Shown here: in pieces, positions 1-8,838 of the stretch | Layout of the letters: every line of letters starts with the position of its first letter | How positions within the stretch are numbered: the first letter of the stretch is position 1 | Source: DMER01 sp003451645 | Lineage (GTDB): Bacteria; Pseudomonadota; Alphaproteobacteria; Micropepsales; Micropepsaceae | NCBI GenBank assembly: GCA_031976175.1 | Contig: DALYLR010000002.1 | Span: 1 to 64,000, forward strand | Reading direction: 5' to 3' | DNA length: 64,000 nucleotides | The notes under the pieces: model-generated | What the model was told of the DNA's origin: nothing | Seen by the model: the letters and a program-made list of their open reading frames with translations, nothing else | Databases searched by the model: none | Position numbers and translations under genes: made by a program

Positions 1-166
1 CCGGTCCCTTCGCGCCATGTCTTTCGCCTTCGCGTCTTTGCGCGAAAGTCTTGTTAGCATCAGGCGCCAGCAGTGTTCATGGGTCACGTCAGCGAAATGC
101 CCCCCTCCCCGCTTCGCGGGCGCTCCCCAGGTCCGAACCGGCATGATGGGCAACCGCTTTTTGACC

Positions 167-1363
167 TCAGCCGCGCGCCGCGCTCGTGACCACATCGATG
201 CCATAGAGCCAGTCCTGGCGGGCATGCACCATGGCGGGAGCGAGCCGCGCGCCGAGCCACATCGGCCCATAAGTCGCAAGCTTGCCCAACACAGTGCGCC
301 GGTGAAAGATGCCAGCATTGGCGCGTGCCGCTGCCTGCACCGCGCTGGTGCGGGTTTTGCGTGCCCGCTCATAAGCGTGCAACCCCTCAGCTGCGTTGGC
401 GTTCTGGCGCACGGATTGCGCCAAGACCCAGGCATCCTCAATCGCCATCACCGCCCCTTGCGCCATAAAGGGCAGCATCGGGTGGCACGCATCGCCCAAC
501 AGAGCCACGCGCCCATCCGTCCAGCGGGGCAGAGTGTCCCGGTCAAAGAGCGCCCAGCGGAAAAGCCGTGGCGCCTCCTTAATCAGGGTCCGGATCACCG
601 GATGCCAGCCGTCAAAATCGCGCAGGGCCTCCTCCCGCGTGCCCTCCTCGGTCCAGCTCTCCTGGCGCCAATCGGCGCGCTCCACGACGCCAACGAAATT
701 GGCAAGGGCCCCCCGGCGCAGATGATAGGTCACGGCATGTTTGCCCTCCCCCACCCAGACGCAGGCCGTTCGGGGAGGCGCCATGGCGCCCAATTGCTGC
801 ATGGGGACAACCGCCCGCCAGGCCATGCAGCCGGTAAAACGCGGCGCCTCCTCGCCTAACATCTGTGTACGGATGCCTGAGCGAATGCCGTCAGCGCCGA
901 TCAGCATATCCGCCGCGATCCGCGACCCATCAGATAGAGCAATCGTCAGACCAGCTTCATCTTGGGCATAGGCCGTCACAGCGCGGCCCAGGCGAAGCGC
1001 GTCGCTGCTCTGACGGGTCAGCGCGTTACGCAACACCGTGACCAGATCGGCGCGATGGATGTGCAGATAGGGGGCACCCCAGCGCAGGACGGCTTCATCC
1101 GCCAGCGGAATGGTGAAGATCATGGCGCCCGACTGACCAAAGCGCATCTCAATCCGCTCGGGGCGCACGGCCTCAGCCTCGATATCCGCCAGCAGCCCCA
1201 GCGCCCGCATCACCTTGCAGCCATTGGGGCTAAGTTGCAGGCCTGCGCCCACATCTTCGAGCGCGCTCGCCTGTTCGTAAAGTGTGACGTCCGCGCCCTG
1301 CTGCAACAGGCAGAGTGCCGCTGTCAGGCCGCCAATGCCTGCGCCCGCGATGACGGCCTTCAT
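167..1363 (-). CDS. FAD-dependent monooxygenase (salicylate hydroxylase/UbiH-like)
   Basis: A class A flavoprotein monooxygenase of 398 residues. The dinucleotide-binding GAGIGG lies at residues 7-12, the GADGIR (DG) motif at 156-161 and the flavin ribityl-binding GDACHP motif at 290-295, all in the usual order for aromatic-ring hydroxylases using NAD(P)H and O2. The open frame extends 24 codons further upstream, but that part overlaps the next gene, and the ATG at 1363 places the Rossmann strand at the N-terminus as normal for the family. It lies 22 bp downstream of a small gene on the same strand and is probably cotranscribed with it. The substrate cannot be told: salicylate-type aromatics or a ubiquinone precursor are both possible. 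Confidence 0.85.
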   Translation of the reverse strand: MKAVIAGAGIGGLTAALCLLQQGADVTLYEQASALEDVGAGLQLSPNGCKVMRALGLLADIEAEAVRPERIEMRFGQSGAMIFTIPLADEAVLRWGAPYLHIHRADLVTVLRNALTRQSSDALRLGRAVTAYAQDEAGLTIALSDGSRIAADMLIGADGIRSGIRTQMLGEEAPRFTGCMAWRAVVPMQQLGAMAPPRTACVWVGEGKHAVTYHLRRGALANFVGVVERADWRQESWTEEGTREEALRDFDGWHPVIRTLIKEAPRLFRWALFDRDTLPRWTDGRVALLGDACHPMLPFMAQGAVMAIEDAWVLAQSVRQNANAAEGLHAYERARKTRTSAVQAAARANAGIFHRRTVLGKLATYGPMWLGARLAPAMVHARQDWLYGIDVVTSAARG

Positions 1364-1385
1364 GGCCGGTATAAGCCCAATACTG

Positions 1386-1751
1386 TCAAACCGGCACCAC
1401 CAAGGCAATCCGGTAGGGCCGCAGCTGGCCATCATGCTCGGTGATGCTCAGATATTCGCCCACGCGGATTTCATGGCGGTCGAGTTTGAACAAGGGCTCG
1501 TCATCCTCATAGCCGTCCTGATCGTAATCGAAATGCCAGCCGCGCCCGACATCGATCAAATGGCCATGTTCGTCCGGCACACCAGGGGCATAGCGGCGGA
1601 CGGTGCATTTGGTCTTGTTCGCCTTCCATTCAGCGGTGCTGAGATGCCCGCGCTCGTCCAAAGGCGCCACAAACTCATAGCCATGCAAGGTCGAGCCGCT
1701 GGGGTGGTCCTTGGTGCGGGCCAATTCAAGCCGTATACGGAACAAAGGCAT
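1386..1751 (-). CDS. Small conserved hypothetical protein, 121 aa
   Basis: A 121-residue soluble protein that I do not recognise as a named family. It starts MPLFRIRLELARTKDHPSGS, is charged, has no signal peptide or membrane segment, and has an acidic stretch (DYDQDGYEDDEP, about residues 76-87). Its last third looks like a beta-rich fold ending RPYRIALVVPV. It sits directly upstream of the monooxygenase gene with a 22-bp gap, so a shared transcript is likely. Codon use matches the neighbours, and the start is supported by the complete open frame and by the intergenic space upstream. Confidence 0.7.
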   Translation of the reverse strand: MPLFRIRLELARTKDHPSGSTLHGYEFVAPLDERGHLSTAEWKANKTKCTVRRYAPGVPDEHGHLIDVGRGWHFDYDQDGYEDDEPLFKLDRHEIRVGEYLSITEHDGQLRPYRIALVVPV

Positions 1752-1849
1752 GCGCGTCGTCTCCAGTCTTTTGTGTTAGTGCATCGCGCGGTCAGTTGGA
1801 CTCAACACCGTCAACTGACCGCGATCACGATGCACGGCAATTTAATAAC

Positions 1850-1903
1850 CTAGCGCAACTTTCCGCTCTCAAATCGAAGTGATTTGATCGCCCGTTGCGC
1901 TAG
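1850..1903. repeat. Palindromic intergenic element, nested double stem
   Basis: The outer arms CTAGCGCAAC (1850-1859) and GTTGCGCTAG (1894-1903) are perfect complements. A second stem, TCAAATC (1869-1875) with GATTTGA (1881-1887), is nested inside with loop GAAGT. The form resembles dispersed palindromic intergenic repeats of alphaproteobacteria. The TAG stop of the downstream minus-strand gene lies inside the right arm, so the element may also serve as a transcript end. A related element with arms GCAACGGG/CCCGTTGC occurs at 16608. Confidence 0.6.
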
Positions 1904-2766
1904 TGCGCCATAAATACGGGCAAGCTGACATGGGACAAGATGTGCCGCGTCGCCCCGCCCAGGATCATCTCCCGCAAACGGCTGTGGCCATAGGCGCCCA
2001 TGACGAGCATATCGGCGCCTGCGCGCTGTGCCGCCTCTGTCAGTGCTGCACCCGGCCCCAGGTCTGAGGTCTGGATCGCGTGTTCAACAGCCTGAATACC
2101 ATGCAAGCGCAAATAGTCGCGCAGACGGTCCATCTCCGCTACGCCTGAGGGACCCAAGCCAATAGTGAGGATTTCAACCGCCCGCGCGCGCATCAGCCAG
2201 GGCAGCGCACTCGAGACCGCATGGGCCGCCGCAAGCCCGCCATCCCAGCCGATGGCGATCTTGGCGCCGATTTGACCCGGTGGCTTGTCCGGTAAAAGCA
2301 TGACGGGCCTGCGCGCGCTCAACAGCACGGTCTCCAGCGCATCGCGAAGGGCTGGGTGGCCGGCCAAATCCGCGCCGTCGCTGATGACCAGATCGCTGAG
2401 GATCGTCTCCTCGTAGAGGAGATCATTGAGCACGCCCGTGCGTGTGTGAAAGCCCAGACTCGCCCGGCCCGTAACAGGGACGGAATGTGACAGCGGCACG
2501 CCTTCGCGCGCCGCGACCGCTTCGACAGTCAGGCGGGCTTGGGTGCTCGCCTTTTCAGCGGCCGATTGCGCGGCCTCGATGATTTCTTGGATTACGCCCG
2601 CTGACAGCCCCTCGCCCAGATAGGGCAAGGCCTCCGTCGCGTCGGGCCGGGCAAAGAACCCAAGCGCCCACGCATCAAAGGCCTTGGCCGCCGCCACCGC
2701 GGCCGTCAGAACGGCATCATCACGGCCGCCGCCGCGCAAAGGTACAAGGATCTTCCGGAAGGCCAT
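1900..2766 (-). CDS. Universal stress protein, tandem UspA domains
   Basis: A 288-residue protein with two UspA-like alpha/beta domains. The second domain begins near IAIGWDG and contains the ATP-binding pattern G-x2-G-x9-G (GAYGHSRLREMILGGAT) shortly before the C-terminus. The first domain, starting MAFRKILVPLRGG, lacks a clear copy of the motif and is probably degenerate. Double-domain members are typical of proteobacterial stress responses (UspE-like) and act in the cytoplasm. The ATG at 2766 is chosen because GAGGGAG lies just upstream and the upstream codons do not resemble the family. The stop codon lies within a palindromic repeat. Confidence 0.85.
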   Translation of the reverse strand: MAFRKILVPLRGGGRDDAVLTAAVAAAKAFDAWALGFFARPDATEALPYLGEGLSAGVIQEIIEAAQSAAEKASTQARLTVEAVAAREGVPLSHSVPVTGRASLGFHTRTGVLNDLLYEETILSDLVISDGADLAGHPALRDALETVLLSARRPVMLLPDKPPGQIGAKIAIGWDGGLAAAHAVSSALPWLMRARAVEILTIGLGPSGVAEMDRLRDYLRLHGIQAVEHAIQTSDLGPGAALTEAAQRAGADMLVMGAYGHSRLREMILGGATRHILSHVSLPVFMAH

Positions 2767-2841
2767 GACGTACTCCCTCATTGGTTTTCGGGGGCTCGTC
2801 TCACACATTGGCGCGGATGATCGCTGCTGCTTTGATTTGCG

Positions 2842-5235
2842 TCAATCGGGCTGTGCGGTTGCAGATTTCTTGGATGCCCAGCGCAGGAGCCGGTCCGCCA
2901 CAAGGCGGTTGAAGGACCCGGCTGGAAAGCGCCCGCGCATGCGTGTGCCCGCAGGCATCCCGCTCAAGAGCTCGATCGCGTCCTCGATCGTGACCAGCGG
3001 CCAGACATTGAACAGGCCCGCCTCCACCGCCGCGCGCACAGGCGCCTTGAGCATCAAATGGCGGACATTGGCCGCGGGCAAAGCCACGCCTTGGGTGCCG
3101 GTAAGCCCGCGCTCTGCACACAGATCGAAGAAGCCCTCGATCTTTTCATTGACACCGCCCACGGCCTGAACCTCGCCATGCTGATTAAGGGAGCCGGTGA
3201 CGGCAATGTCCTGACGCAAAGGAACCTCAGCGATCGCTGAGAGCAGGGCCATCAACTCGGCCACCGTCGCACTGTCGCCATCGACCCCGCCATAGGACTG
3301 CTCGAACACCAGACTGGCCGCCAGCGCCAAGGGTTTCTCCGGCACAAAATGGCTGGCGAGATAACTGCTGAGGATCAGCACGCCCTTGGAATGGAGGCTG
3401 CCGCCGAGCGCCACTTCGCGCTCGATATCGATCACCTTGCCAGACCCGGCGCGCACGCGGGCGCTAATCCGGGCGGGCCTGCCGAAGGCAATATTGCCTA
3501 GGTCCAAGACCGAGAGGCCGTTGACCTGACCGATGCGCGTGCCATGCACGTCGATCATCATGGTGCCCTCGGTGATGGCCTCCATGGTGCGCTCTTTAGG
3601 CAATGCCGCGCGATAGTCCTGAGCCTGGATGGCGCGTTCGATATCCTCGGCATTGACCGCGTCGCGGTCCGCTTGGCGGGCAAAATGATCCGCCTCGCGC
3701 AGCGTGTCGGCGAGGTCGGAGACCATCATGGACAATTTGTCCCGGTTGCCCGCCAGCCGGATCGAGGCCTCGATACTGCGCGCCACCGCACTGGGATCGA
3801 GGGGCTTGAGGTTTGCGCGCCGGGCGATCGCACCCAAAAGCTGCGCGGTGCCTTGCATAGTCTCGGGCGTGCGGGCGATCACCTCGCTAAAGTCGACCTG
3901 GACCTTGAAGAGATCGAAGAAGTCAGGATCGCGGGCCCTAAGCATGGCATAGGTCATCCGGTCGCCGAAAAGGATGATCTTGGCGTTCATGGGGATAGCG
4001 GCGGGCTCGATGCTGATGGCCGCCGACATGCCGGCCGCGCGTTCGATCGATTCGATTTGCACGCTCTCGCGGCGCAGCGCGCGTTTGAGCGCCTCCCAGG
4101 CCATGGGCTGCTGCAAGACCTCGACCGCATCCAGCATCAAGAAGCCGCCATAGGCGCGGTGGAGCGCACCCGGCCGGATCATGGTAAAATTCGTGACCAG
4201 CGTCCCGAACTGCGCGATCATCTCCAAACGGCCCACCAGATTGCCCAGAGTGGGATAGGCCTCATAGATCACCGGCGCGCCATTGTTGGGCGCGTTGCTG
4301 ACCAGCACATTCACATCATAGCGCCAGAAGGGGTTCTCCGGCGGCGGCGTCTGGGGCATCCGGCCTTCGCCGTCCTTTTTGGTATCGGCCGTTTCCTTGA
4401 GGAAGGATTCGATGTTCTCGACAATGTCTTCCTGGACCTCGTCCAGATAAAGCTGGGCGGCATGGGAGTGCACGACACGCGCGCGCGCCTCGCCGACCAG
4501 CGGTTCGATGGCGCGGCGGACAAGATCGCGGTTCAACACGCGCACGGCATCGCGGCGCAGGCGTTCCCAGATCGGGAATTTGGCGACAATCCCTTCCAGA
4601 TCGCCGCGCAGATCGTTGAGATGGGCGAGTTGCGCCTCCAGATCGGGCAGCGCGTTGAACTCTTCCGGCGTCATGACCTTGCCATCGCGCACTGGCATGA
4701 TGGAGGGGCCGGTCTGGGTATTGATGACGGCAAAGCCCAAGGGCTCGGCCTTGCGGCTGAGCGCATCGAAGGCGGCGCCAGCTTGGGCGTTGACCTGGGC
4801 TTCGGCGGCTTGTCTGCGGCCACGGTAATCCTCGCCCTCAAAGACGGCCGGGATGGCGGTGCGCACATCGTCAACAAGCTCAGCCATCGTGGCCGCCAAC
4901 GCGGCACCAAGGCCGCTCTCCAGTTTGAGGGCGCGCGGCTTGCGCGGCTGGCGGAAGTCGAACACATAGGCCCAGTCGCAGGGCGCATCCATCTCGCGCG
5001 CCATCGCCTCCAGGAGGGTCTTGACCGCGCCATGTTTGCCGGCGCCCGGCGCGCCGGTGACAAAGAGATTATAGCCCTTTTGCTGAATGCTGGCCCCGAA
5101 CTTAAGGGCGGTCACCGCCCGCTCCTGACCCAATGGTTCATCGAGGTCGGGCAGGTCCGCGGTCGTCTCAAATGTGAATGTCTTGGGATCGATGCGGACG
5201 GCGAGGTCAGCGGCTGGCAAGGGTTTGGGCGGCAT
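2842..5235 (-). CDS. Lon-related ATP-dependent protease (AAA_32/LonB-like)
   Basis: A 797-residue Lon-related protease of the type in which an unusual N-terminal region with an inserted AAA module is followed by a Lon proteolytic domain. The P-loop is at residues 61-68 (GAPGAGKH); the usual Ser/Thr after Lys is His. The C-terminal peptidase carries the Ser-Lys dyad: Ser655 in GVDGDSAT and Lys698 in GGVNEKIEG. The protein should act in the cytoplasm on damaged or regulatory substrates. It is transcribed towards the stress-protein gene (75-bp gap), consistent with a protein-quality role. The start MPPKPLPAADL is supported by the empty region upstream. Confidence 0.85.
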   Translation of the reverse strand: MPPKPLPAADLAVRIDPKTFTFETTADLPDLDEPLGQERAVTALKFGASIQQKGYNLFVTGAPGAGKHGAVKTLLEAMAREMDAPCDWAYVFDFRQPRKPRALKLESGLGAALAATMAELVDDVRTAIPAVFEGEDYRGRRQAAEAQVNAQAGAAFDALSRKAEPLGFAVINTQTGPSIMPVRDGKVMTPEEFNALPDLEAQLAHLNDLRGDLEGIVAKFPIWERLRRDAVRVLNRDLVRRAIEPLVGEARARVVHSHAAQLYLDEVQEDIVENIESFLKETADTKKDGEGRMPQTPPPENPFWRYDVNVLVSNAPNNGAPVIYEAYPTLGNLVGRLEMIAQFGTLVTNFTMIRPGALHRAYGGFLMLDAVEVLQQPMAWEALKRALRRESVQIESIERAAGMSAAISIEPAAIPMNAKIILFGDRMTYAMLRARDPDFFDLFKVQVDFSEVIARTPETMQGTAQLLGAIARRANLKPLDPSAVARSIEASIRLAGNRDKLSMMVSDLADTLREADHFARQADRDAVNAEDIERAIQAQDYRAALPKERTMEAITEGTMMIDVHGTRIGQVNGLSVLDLGNIAFGRPARISARVRAGSGKVIDIEREVALGGSLHSKGVLILSSYLASHFVPEKPLALAASLVFEQSYGGVDGDSATVAELMALLSAIAEVPLRQDIAVTGSLNQHGEVQAVGGVNEKIEGFFDLCAERGLTGTQGVALPAANVRHLMLKAPVRAAVEAGLFNVWPLVTIEDAIELLSGMPAGTRMRGRFPAGSFNRLVADRLLRWASKKSATAQPD

Positions 5236-5351
5236 ATGTGTTCAGGCGGGCTCCGGATTTGCGGATACGACGTTTCAACAGGGCGTCCAAACTAGCAAGC
5301 CGTTTCTGGGTTTGGGAAAGGCTCGGAACGTAGTGCCTTTCCCATCTTGCT

Positions 5352-5426
5352 CTAGTGGAGCGAATATGACATTCGCTACCCCCCTGACATCGACCTCGGT
5401 TGCGAATGTCAGATGCGGACCACTAG
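5352..5426. repeat. 75-bp imperfect inverted repeat (MITE/REP-like)
   Basis: The terminal arms CTAGTGG (5352-5358) and CCACTAG (5420-5426) are perfect complements, and inside them TGACATTCGC (5367-5376) pairs with GCGAATGTCA (5402-5411). The two outer spacers are both 8 nt, so the element is nearly symmetric around a 25-nt centre. It lies in the 245-bp gap between the divergent protease and HD-hydrolase genes. No transposase or target-site duplication was found. It may be a non-autonomous mobile relic or a dispersed intergenic palindrome, and it could fold in the leader of the HD gene. Confidence 0.6.
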
Positions 5427-5480
5427 CGTGCCAAGCGTGGCTCAGTCCCGGGCCCGCATGGACTTTCAAAGGCTGCACGC

Positions 5481-6092
5481 ATGGCGACACCGAAAGCACA
5501 AACCGCCGCACCCCGAGCCTGGCAACGGATGTTGTCCGGACGGCGGCTCAATCTGCTCGACCCCTCCCCCTTGGATATCGAGATCGAGGATATCGCCCAT
5601 GGCCTGGCGCGGGTTGCCCGCTGGAATGGCCAAACCCGGGGCACCCATGCCTTTTCGGTCGCGCAACATTGCGCGCTCGTCTGCGGGATCGCAGGCCATC
5701 TGCGGCCCAATTGGCAGCCGCGCTGGCGGCTCGCCGCCCTCCTCCACGATGCGCCGGAATATGTCGTGGGCGACCTGATCAGCCCGTTCAAGGCCGCCGT
5801 CGGGATCGACTACAAGACCTTTGAGCTGCGTCTCCTGAGTGCCATCCATGTGCGCTTTGGCCTGCCGCCGCAATTGCCGGAGGAAGTCACGCAATTGATC
5901 AAGCGCGCCGACCGGTGTGCAGCCTATTTCGAAGCGACGCAGCTGGCCGGGTTCGCACCGGAGGAGTCGCGCAAGTTCTTTGGTGTCCCGCGCGGGGTGC
6001 CAGAGATCACGCTCACGCCCTTGGCGCCTGTCGAGGCGCAGGCTGCCTTTTCAGATCTGCATGCCGAATTGATGAAGGCGGCTGGCTTTTAG
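5481..6092 (+). CDS. HD-domain phosphohydrolase (YfbR-like)
   Basis: A 203-residue metal-dependent HD phosphohydrolase related to the 5'-deoxynucleotidase/YfbR group. The metal-binding set is visible as His63 (VAQHCALV), His89-Asp90 (LLHDAPEY) and Asp98 in VVGDLI. Such enzymes hydrolyse nucleoside monophosphates or related phosphoesters in the cytosol. It is first in a run leading to a tyrosine phosphatase and the NAD regulator; this order next to nadABC suggests a link to nucleotide or NAD-intermediate turnover, but that is inference. The ATG at 5481 places the first recognisable helix (MLSGRRLNLLDP) at residue 17. Confidence 0.8.
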   Translation: MATPKAQTAAPRAWQRMLSGRRLNLLDPSPLDIEIEDIAHGLARVARWNGQTRGTHAFSVAQHCALVCGIAGHLRPNWQPRWRLAALLHDAPEYVVGDLISPFKAAVGIDYKTFELRLLSAIHVRFGLPPQLPEEVTQLIKRADRCAAYFEATQLAGFAPEESRKFFGVPRGVPEITLTPLAPVEAQAAFSDLHAELMKAAGF

Positions 6093-6190
6093 CGGCACGG
6101 CGTTATTCTCATCGCCAACAAAGATGCTGGGCAGGGGCGCTTCATGGCGCTAGAACCGGCTGGCTCTCATTTCGTCCTTTAGGTTGTTCC

Positions 6191-6712
6191 ATGCCCGCAG
6201 TCTATGTTTGTCCGCTTGCGCAAGTTCCCTCCGCCGTCGTTCAAGTGCGGCCTTCGCATCTGATCACGCTTCTCGACCCCAAAGACATCATCGCCACGCC
6301 GGAGGGGATTGAGCCCGATCGCCATCTGAAACTTGGTGTCAACGACATCAACGAGCCGCACCCCGATTATGTGGCACCCGAAGGCCACCATGTGGAGCGC
6401 CTCATCTCCTTCATCAAGACATGGGAGGGCAGCGATCCCCTGCTCGTGCATTGCTGGGCAGGCATTAGCCGGTCCACCGCCAGCGCGTTCATCGCCTTGT
6501 GCATGAATAATGAGGGCGTGAGCGAGTTGGAGATCGCCCGCTCTATGCGCAGCGCAGCGCCGCACATCCACCCGAACCGCCGTATTGTGGCCTATGCTGA
6601 CACTCTACTGGGCCGCGATGGCCGCATGATTGCCGCCATCGAGGCGCTCGGGCCTGGGCGGATCGTCTATGAGGGCGTCTTGTTCGGCGTACCGTTGCGG
6701 TTTGAGGCCTAA
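6191..6712 (+). CDS. Protein-tyrosine/dual-specificity phosphatase-like protein
   Basis: A 173-residue phosphatase of the cysteine-dependent fold. The signature Cys88-x5-Arg94 occurs in HCWAGISRST, with the general-acid region probably around DINEPHPD (residues 52-59). The frame is open much further upstream but there overlaps the end of the HD gene; the ATG at 6191 gives the compact fold. The substrate is unknown; small stand-alone members in alphaproteobacteria may act on phosphoesters other than phosphotyrosine. It ends 37 bp before the NAD regulator gene, so the two are probably cotranscribed. Confidence 0.8.
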   Translation: MPAVYVCPLAQVPSAVVQVRPSHLITLLDPKDIIATPEGIEPDRHLKLGVNDINEPHPDYVAPEGHHVERLISFIKTWEGSDPLLVHCWAGISRSTASAFIALCMNNEGVSELEIARSMRSAAPHIHPNRRIVAYADTLLGRDGRMIAAIEALGPGRIVYEGVLFGVPLRFEA

Positions 6713-6749
6713 ACTTGACGAATGTGATGCGGCGCGGCAGCAGACACAG

Positions 6750-7742
6750 ATGACAGCACTCGATCCCAATTCGGTTGTCATTGGCCTGAACGCGTGCGTG
6801 ATGGCCATGCGCTTCGATGCGCCGCATGTCTTGACGGTGCCGCCTGCGCCCGTGCTGGAGGGCCGCGCGGAGGCCCTGCCCTTTGGCCCGTTTGACCCGC
6901 AACACCACCGCACCCTCGATCTGGGTCTGCGCAGTCTGGTGGAGGCGCAAACCCATGTGATGCTGGGTTATGTCGAGCAGCTCTATACCTTTGGCGATCG
7001 CGGACGCCATGCCTTGCAGCCCAGCGAGGGGCCTCGCGTCGTCAGCGTGGGTTATCTGGCGCTCACCCGCACCAGTGACGTAGACACAGGCTCGACAGCC
7101 GCGCATTGGCGCAGCTGCTATGACTTTTTCCCTTGGGAGGATTTCCGGCAAGGCCGGCCTGAGATTATCGACGCGCTGATCCGCCCTGCCCTGTCCGCGT
7201 GGTGCGAGGCGGGCGAAGGGCTCGCAGACCTGCGTCAAGATCGTCTGAGCATGTGTTTTGCGGCGGATGGCGCGCAGTGGGACGATGAAAAGGTCCTTGA
7301 ACGGTATGAGTTGCTCTATGAGGCGGGCCTTGTCTTGGAGGCACGTGTCGACGGACGCGACTTGCCGCCCACGGCGCCTAAGGCCGAAGTGCAAGCGATG
7401 CTGGGCCAGGCGATGCGTTTCGATCACCGGCGCATTCTGGCGACCGCGATTGGGCGGCTGCGCGGCAAGCTGAAATATCGCCCCGTGGTGTTTGAACTCA
7501 TGCCTGAGACCTTCACGCTGCTCGATCTGCAGCGCACGGTGGAGGCGATTACGGGCGCGCCGCTGCACAAGCAGAACTTCCGGCGGCTGGTGGAGACCTC
7601 AGGCCTGGTCGAACCGGCCGGGCAGCGCACCGCGCGCGCTGGCGGCAGGCCTGCGCAGGAGTTTCGCTTCCGCAAGGATGTCTTGCGTGAGCGCCCCGCC
7701 CCCGGCGTCAAGGTCGGCGGCGTGCGCAACGTGAAGCGGTAG
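6750..7742 (+). CDS. nadQ: NAD biosynthesis regulator, NrtR-like (NadQ type)
   Basis: A 330-residue protein with an N-terminal Nudix-like domain and a C-terminal winged-helix region. The tail (ELMPETFTLLDLQRTVEAIT, then LHKQNFRRLVE and AGGRPAQEFRF) follows the NrtR DNA-binding domain closely. Alphaproteobacteria have an NrtR-like repressor called NadQ, inferred by comparative genomics to control NAD synthesis genes. The nadABC operon lies about 1.2 kb downstream and carries paired palindromes in its promoter, which fits that role. The ATG at 6750 is preferred over an upstream one because the latter overlaps the phosphatase gene. The symbol rests on family resemblance and context. Confidence 0.75.
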   Translation: MTALDPNSVVIGLNACVMAMRFDAPHVLTVPPAPVLEGRAEALPFGPFDPQHHRTLDLGLRSLVEAQTHVMLGYVEQLYTFGDRGRHALQPSEGPRVVSVGYLALTRTSDVDTGSTAAHWRSCYDFFPWEDFRQGRPEIIDALIRPALSAWCEAGEGLADLRQDRLSMCFAADGAQWDDEKVLERYELLYEAGLVLEARVDGRDLPPTAPKAEVQAMLGQAMRFDHRRILATAIGRLRGKLKYRPVVFELMPETFTLLDLQRTVEAITGAPLHKQNFRRLVETSGLVEPAGQRTARAGGRPAQEFRFRKDVLRERPAPGVKVGGVRNVKR

Positions 7743-7751
7743 AGGCACTTG

Positions 7752-8708
7752 CTATTGCGGACAGTGCCTTAGGTCAGCAGCGATTGTCGCCAGCACCCCA
7801 TGATGGTCCGAGCCCAAGGACGGGCCAACCTCGCGCGTCGCCGCCAAGACTGGCCGCGAGACAATGATGTTGTCGATGGGAAGCTTTAGCGGGCCCGGAA
7901 CGTAATTGGGCCAGGTGCCGGACAGACCGCCAATGACGGTTCCCCCTGCCGCTTCGCCCACGCGTTGGACATTGACGGTCCAGCTTGCGGCGTTCAAATC
8001 GCCCACCACGATCTTTGGCCCTGGCCAACCGCGAACAGCATCCATCAGACTTGCAAATTGCTGGTTCTGCAGCGTGCGCCCTTGCCAGCTCAAAAAGGGC
8101 CATGGCCGTTCCATGTGCACTGTGAACAGCGTCACCTCACACTGACCAATGGCCAGCCTGGCGCGCGCCAATCCCAAGGGGACCTCATTCCAATCCCGCA
8201 TGATATGGACATCGCGCAGCGGCGCCTTGGACAGAATGAGCGCATCGCAATGTGCTGCATGCCAACATTCCATCCGGTGCGGGTAGCGCAGATCAAGAGT
8301 GCGGAAAGCCTCCCGGTTGCCTTTGTGAATCTCAAGCAGCACGACCACGTCAGGATCAGTAGCTGCGACATGCCCAATCACGTCCGCCGTACGGGTGTTG
8401 TTTCCAAGAACATTATGCATATAGAGCTTCAGCGCTGGCGCGCCTTCGGGCAACGGCCCTGCCCCAGACAGGACCGGCGCTGCGGTACTGAGGTTGAGTG
8501 CGAGTGCAAGACCCGATGCGACCGCCGCGACACGCTGATTGCCTCGCAAAGCGGCAACAAGGGCCAAGAGAGCGGCGGCGATGGCGATGTGGGCGAAACT
8601 GCCCAAGGCCGCAAGCGTTGCAAATTGATCTCCGAACCGCGCGCCAACGGCACACAAAACGCTAAACGCCAAAAGCAGCGCCGTAACCAAGCCCGTCAAA
8701 ACTCGCAT
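7752..8708 (-). CDS. Endonuclease/exonuclease/phosphatase-family membrane protein
   Basis: A 318-residue protein with two or three hydrophobic N-terminal segments (roughly residues 4-25, 32-53 and 58-78) followed by an endonuclease/exonuclease/phosphatase fold. Fold landmarks are MHNVLGNN, VVLLEIH (metal-binding Glu), VVGDLNAASW (GD-N) and the final SDHHGVLATI (catalytic Asp-His). Proteins of this layout are usually membrane-bound phosphodiesterases of unknown substrate. It is inserted on the opposite strand between the NAD regulator and nadA and diverges from nadA, so the shared 245-bp intergenic region may serve both genes. Confidence 0.8.
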   Translation of the reverse strand: MRVLTGLVTALLLAFSVLCAVGARFGDQFATLAALGSFAHIAIAAALLALVAALRGNQRVAAVASGLALALNLSTAAPVLSGAGPLPEGAPALKLYMHNVLGNNTRTADVIGHVAATDPDVVVLLEIHKGNREAFRTLDLRYPHRMECWHAAHCDALILSKAPLRDVHIMRDWNEVPLGLARARLAIGQCEVTLFTVHMERPWPFLSWQGRTLQNQQFASLMDAVRGWPGPKIVVGDLNAASWTVNVQRVGEAAGGTVIGGLSGTWPNYVPGPLKLPIDNIIVSRPVLAATREVGPSLGSDHHGVLATIAADLRHCPQ

Positions 8709-8838
8709 GAAACCCCATTAATCCACAGCACAGGCGCGAAGACATAGGCATGGGACGCGACAATTTCGTGTGACGGCCACCACGTTCACGAGAATTATCA
8801 CGCATATGTCACGACGGCGACAGCATGGTGAACGGCGC

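Noticed and set aside
1..166. Left edge: hairpins with arms CTTTCGC/GCGAAAG (21-48) and CCCGC/GCGGG near 111-123.
   Set aside because: They are too short to call a terminator with confidence, and no gene is seen there.
3544..5295. Long open frame on the plus strand over the Lon-related protease gene.
   Set aside because: It is antisense to a well-supported gene and has no family motifs; high GC leaves the opposite frame open.
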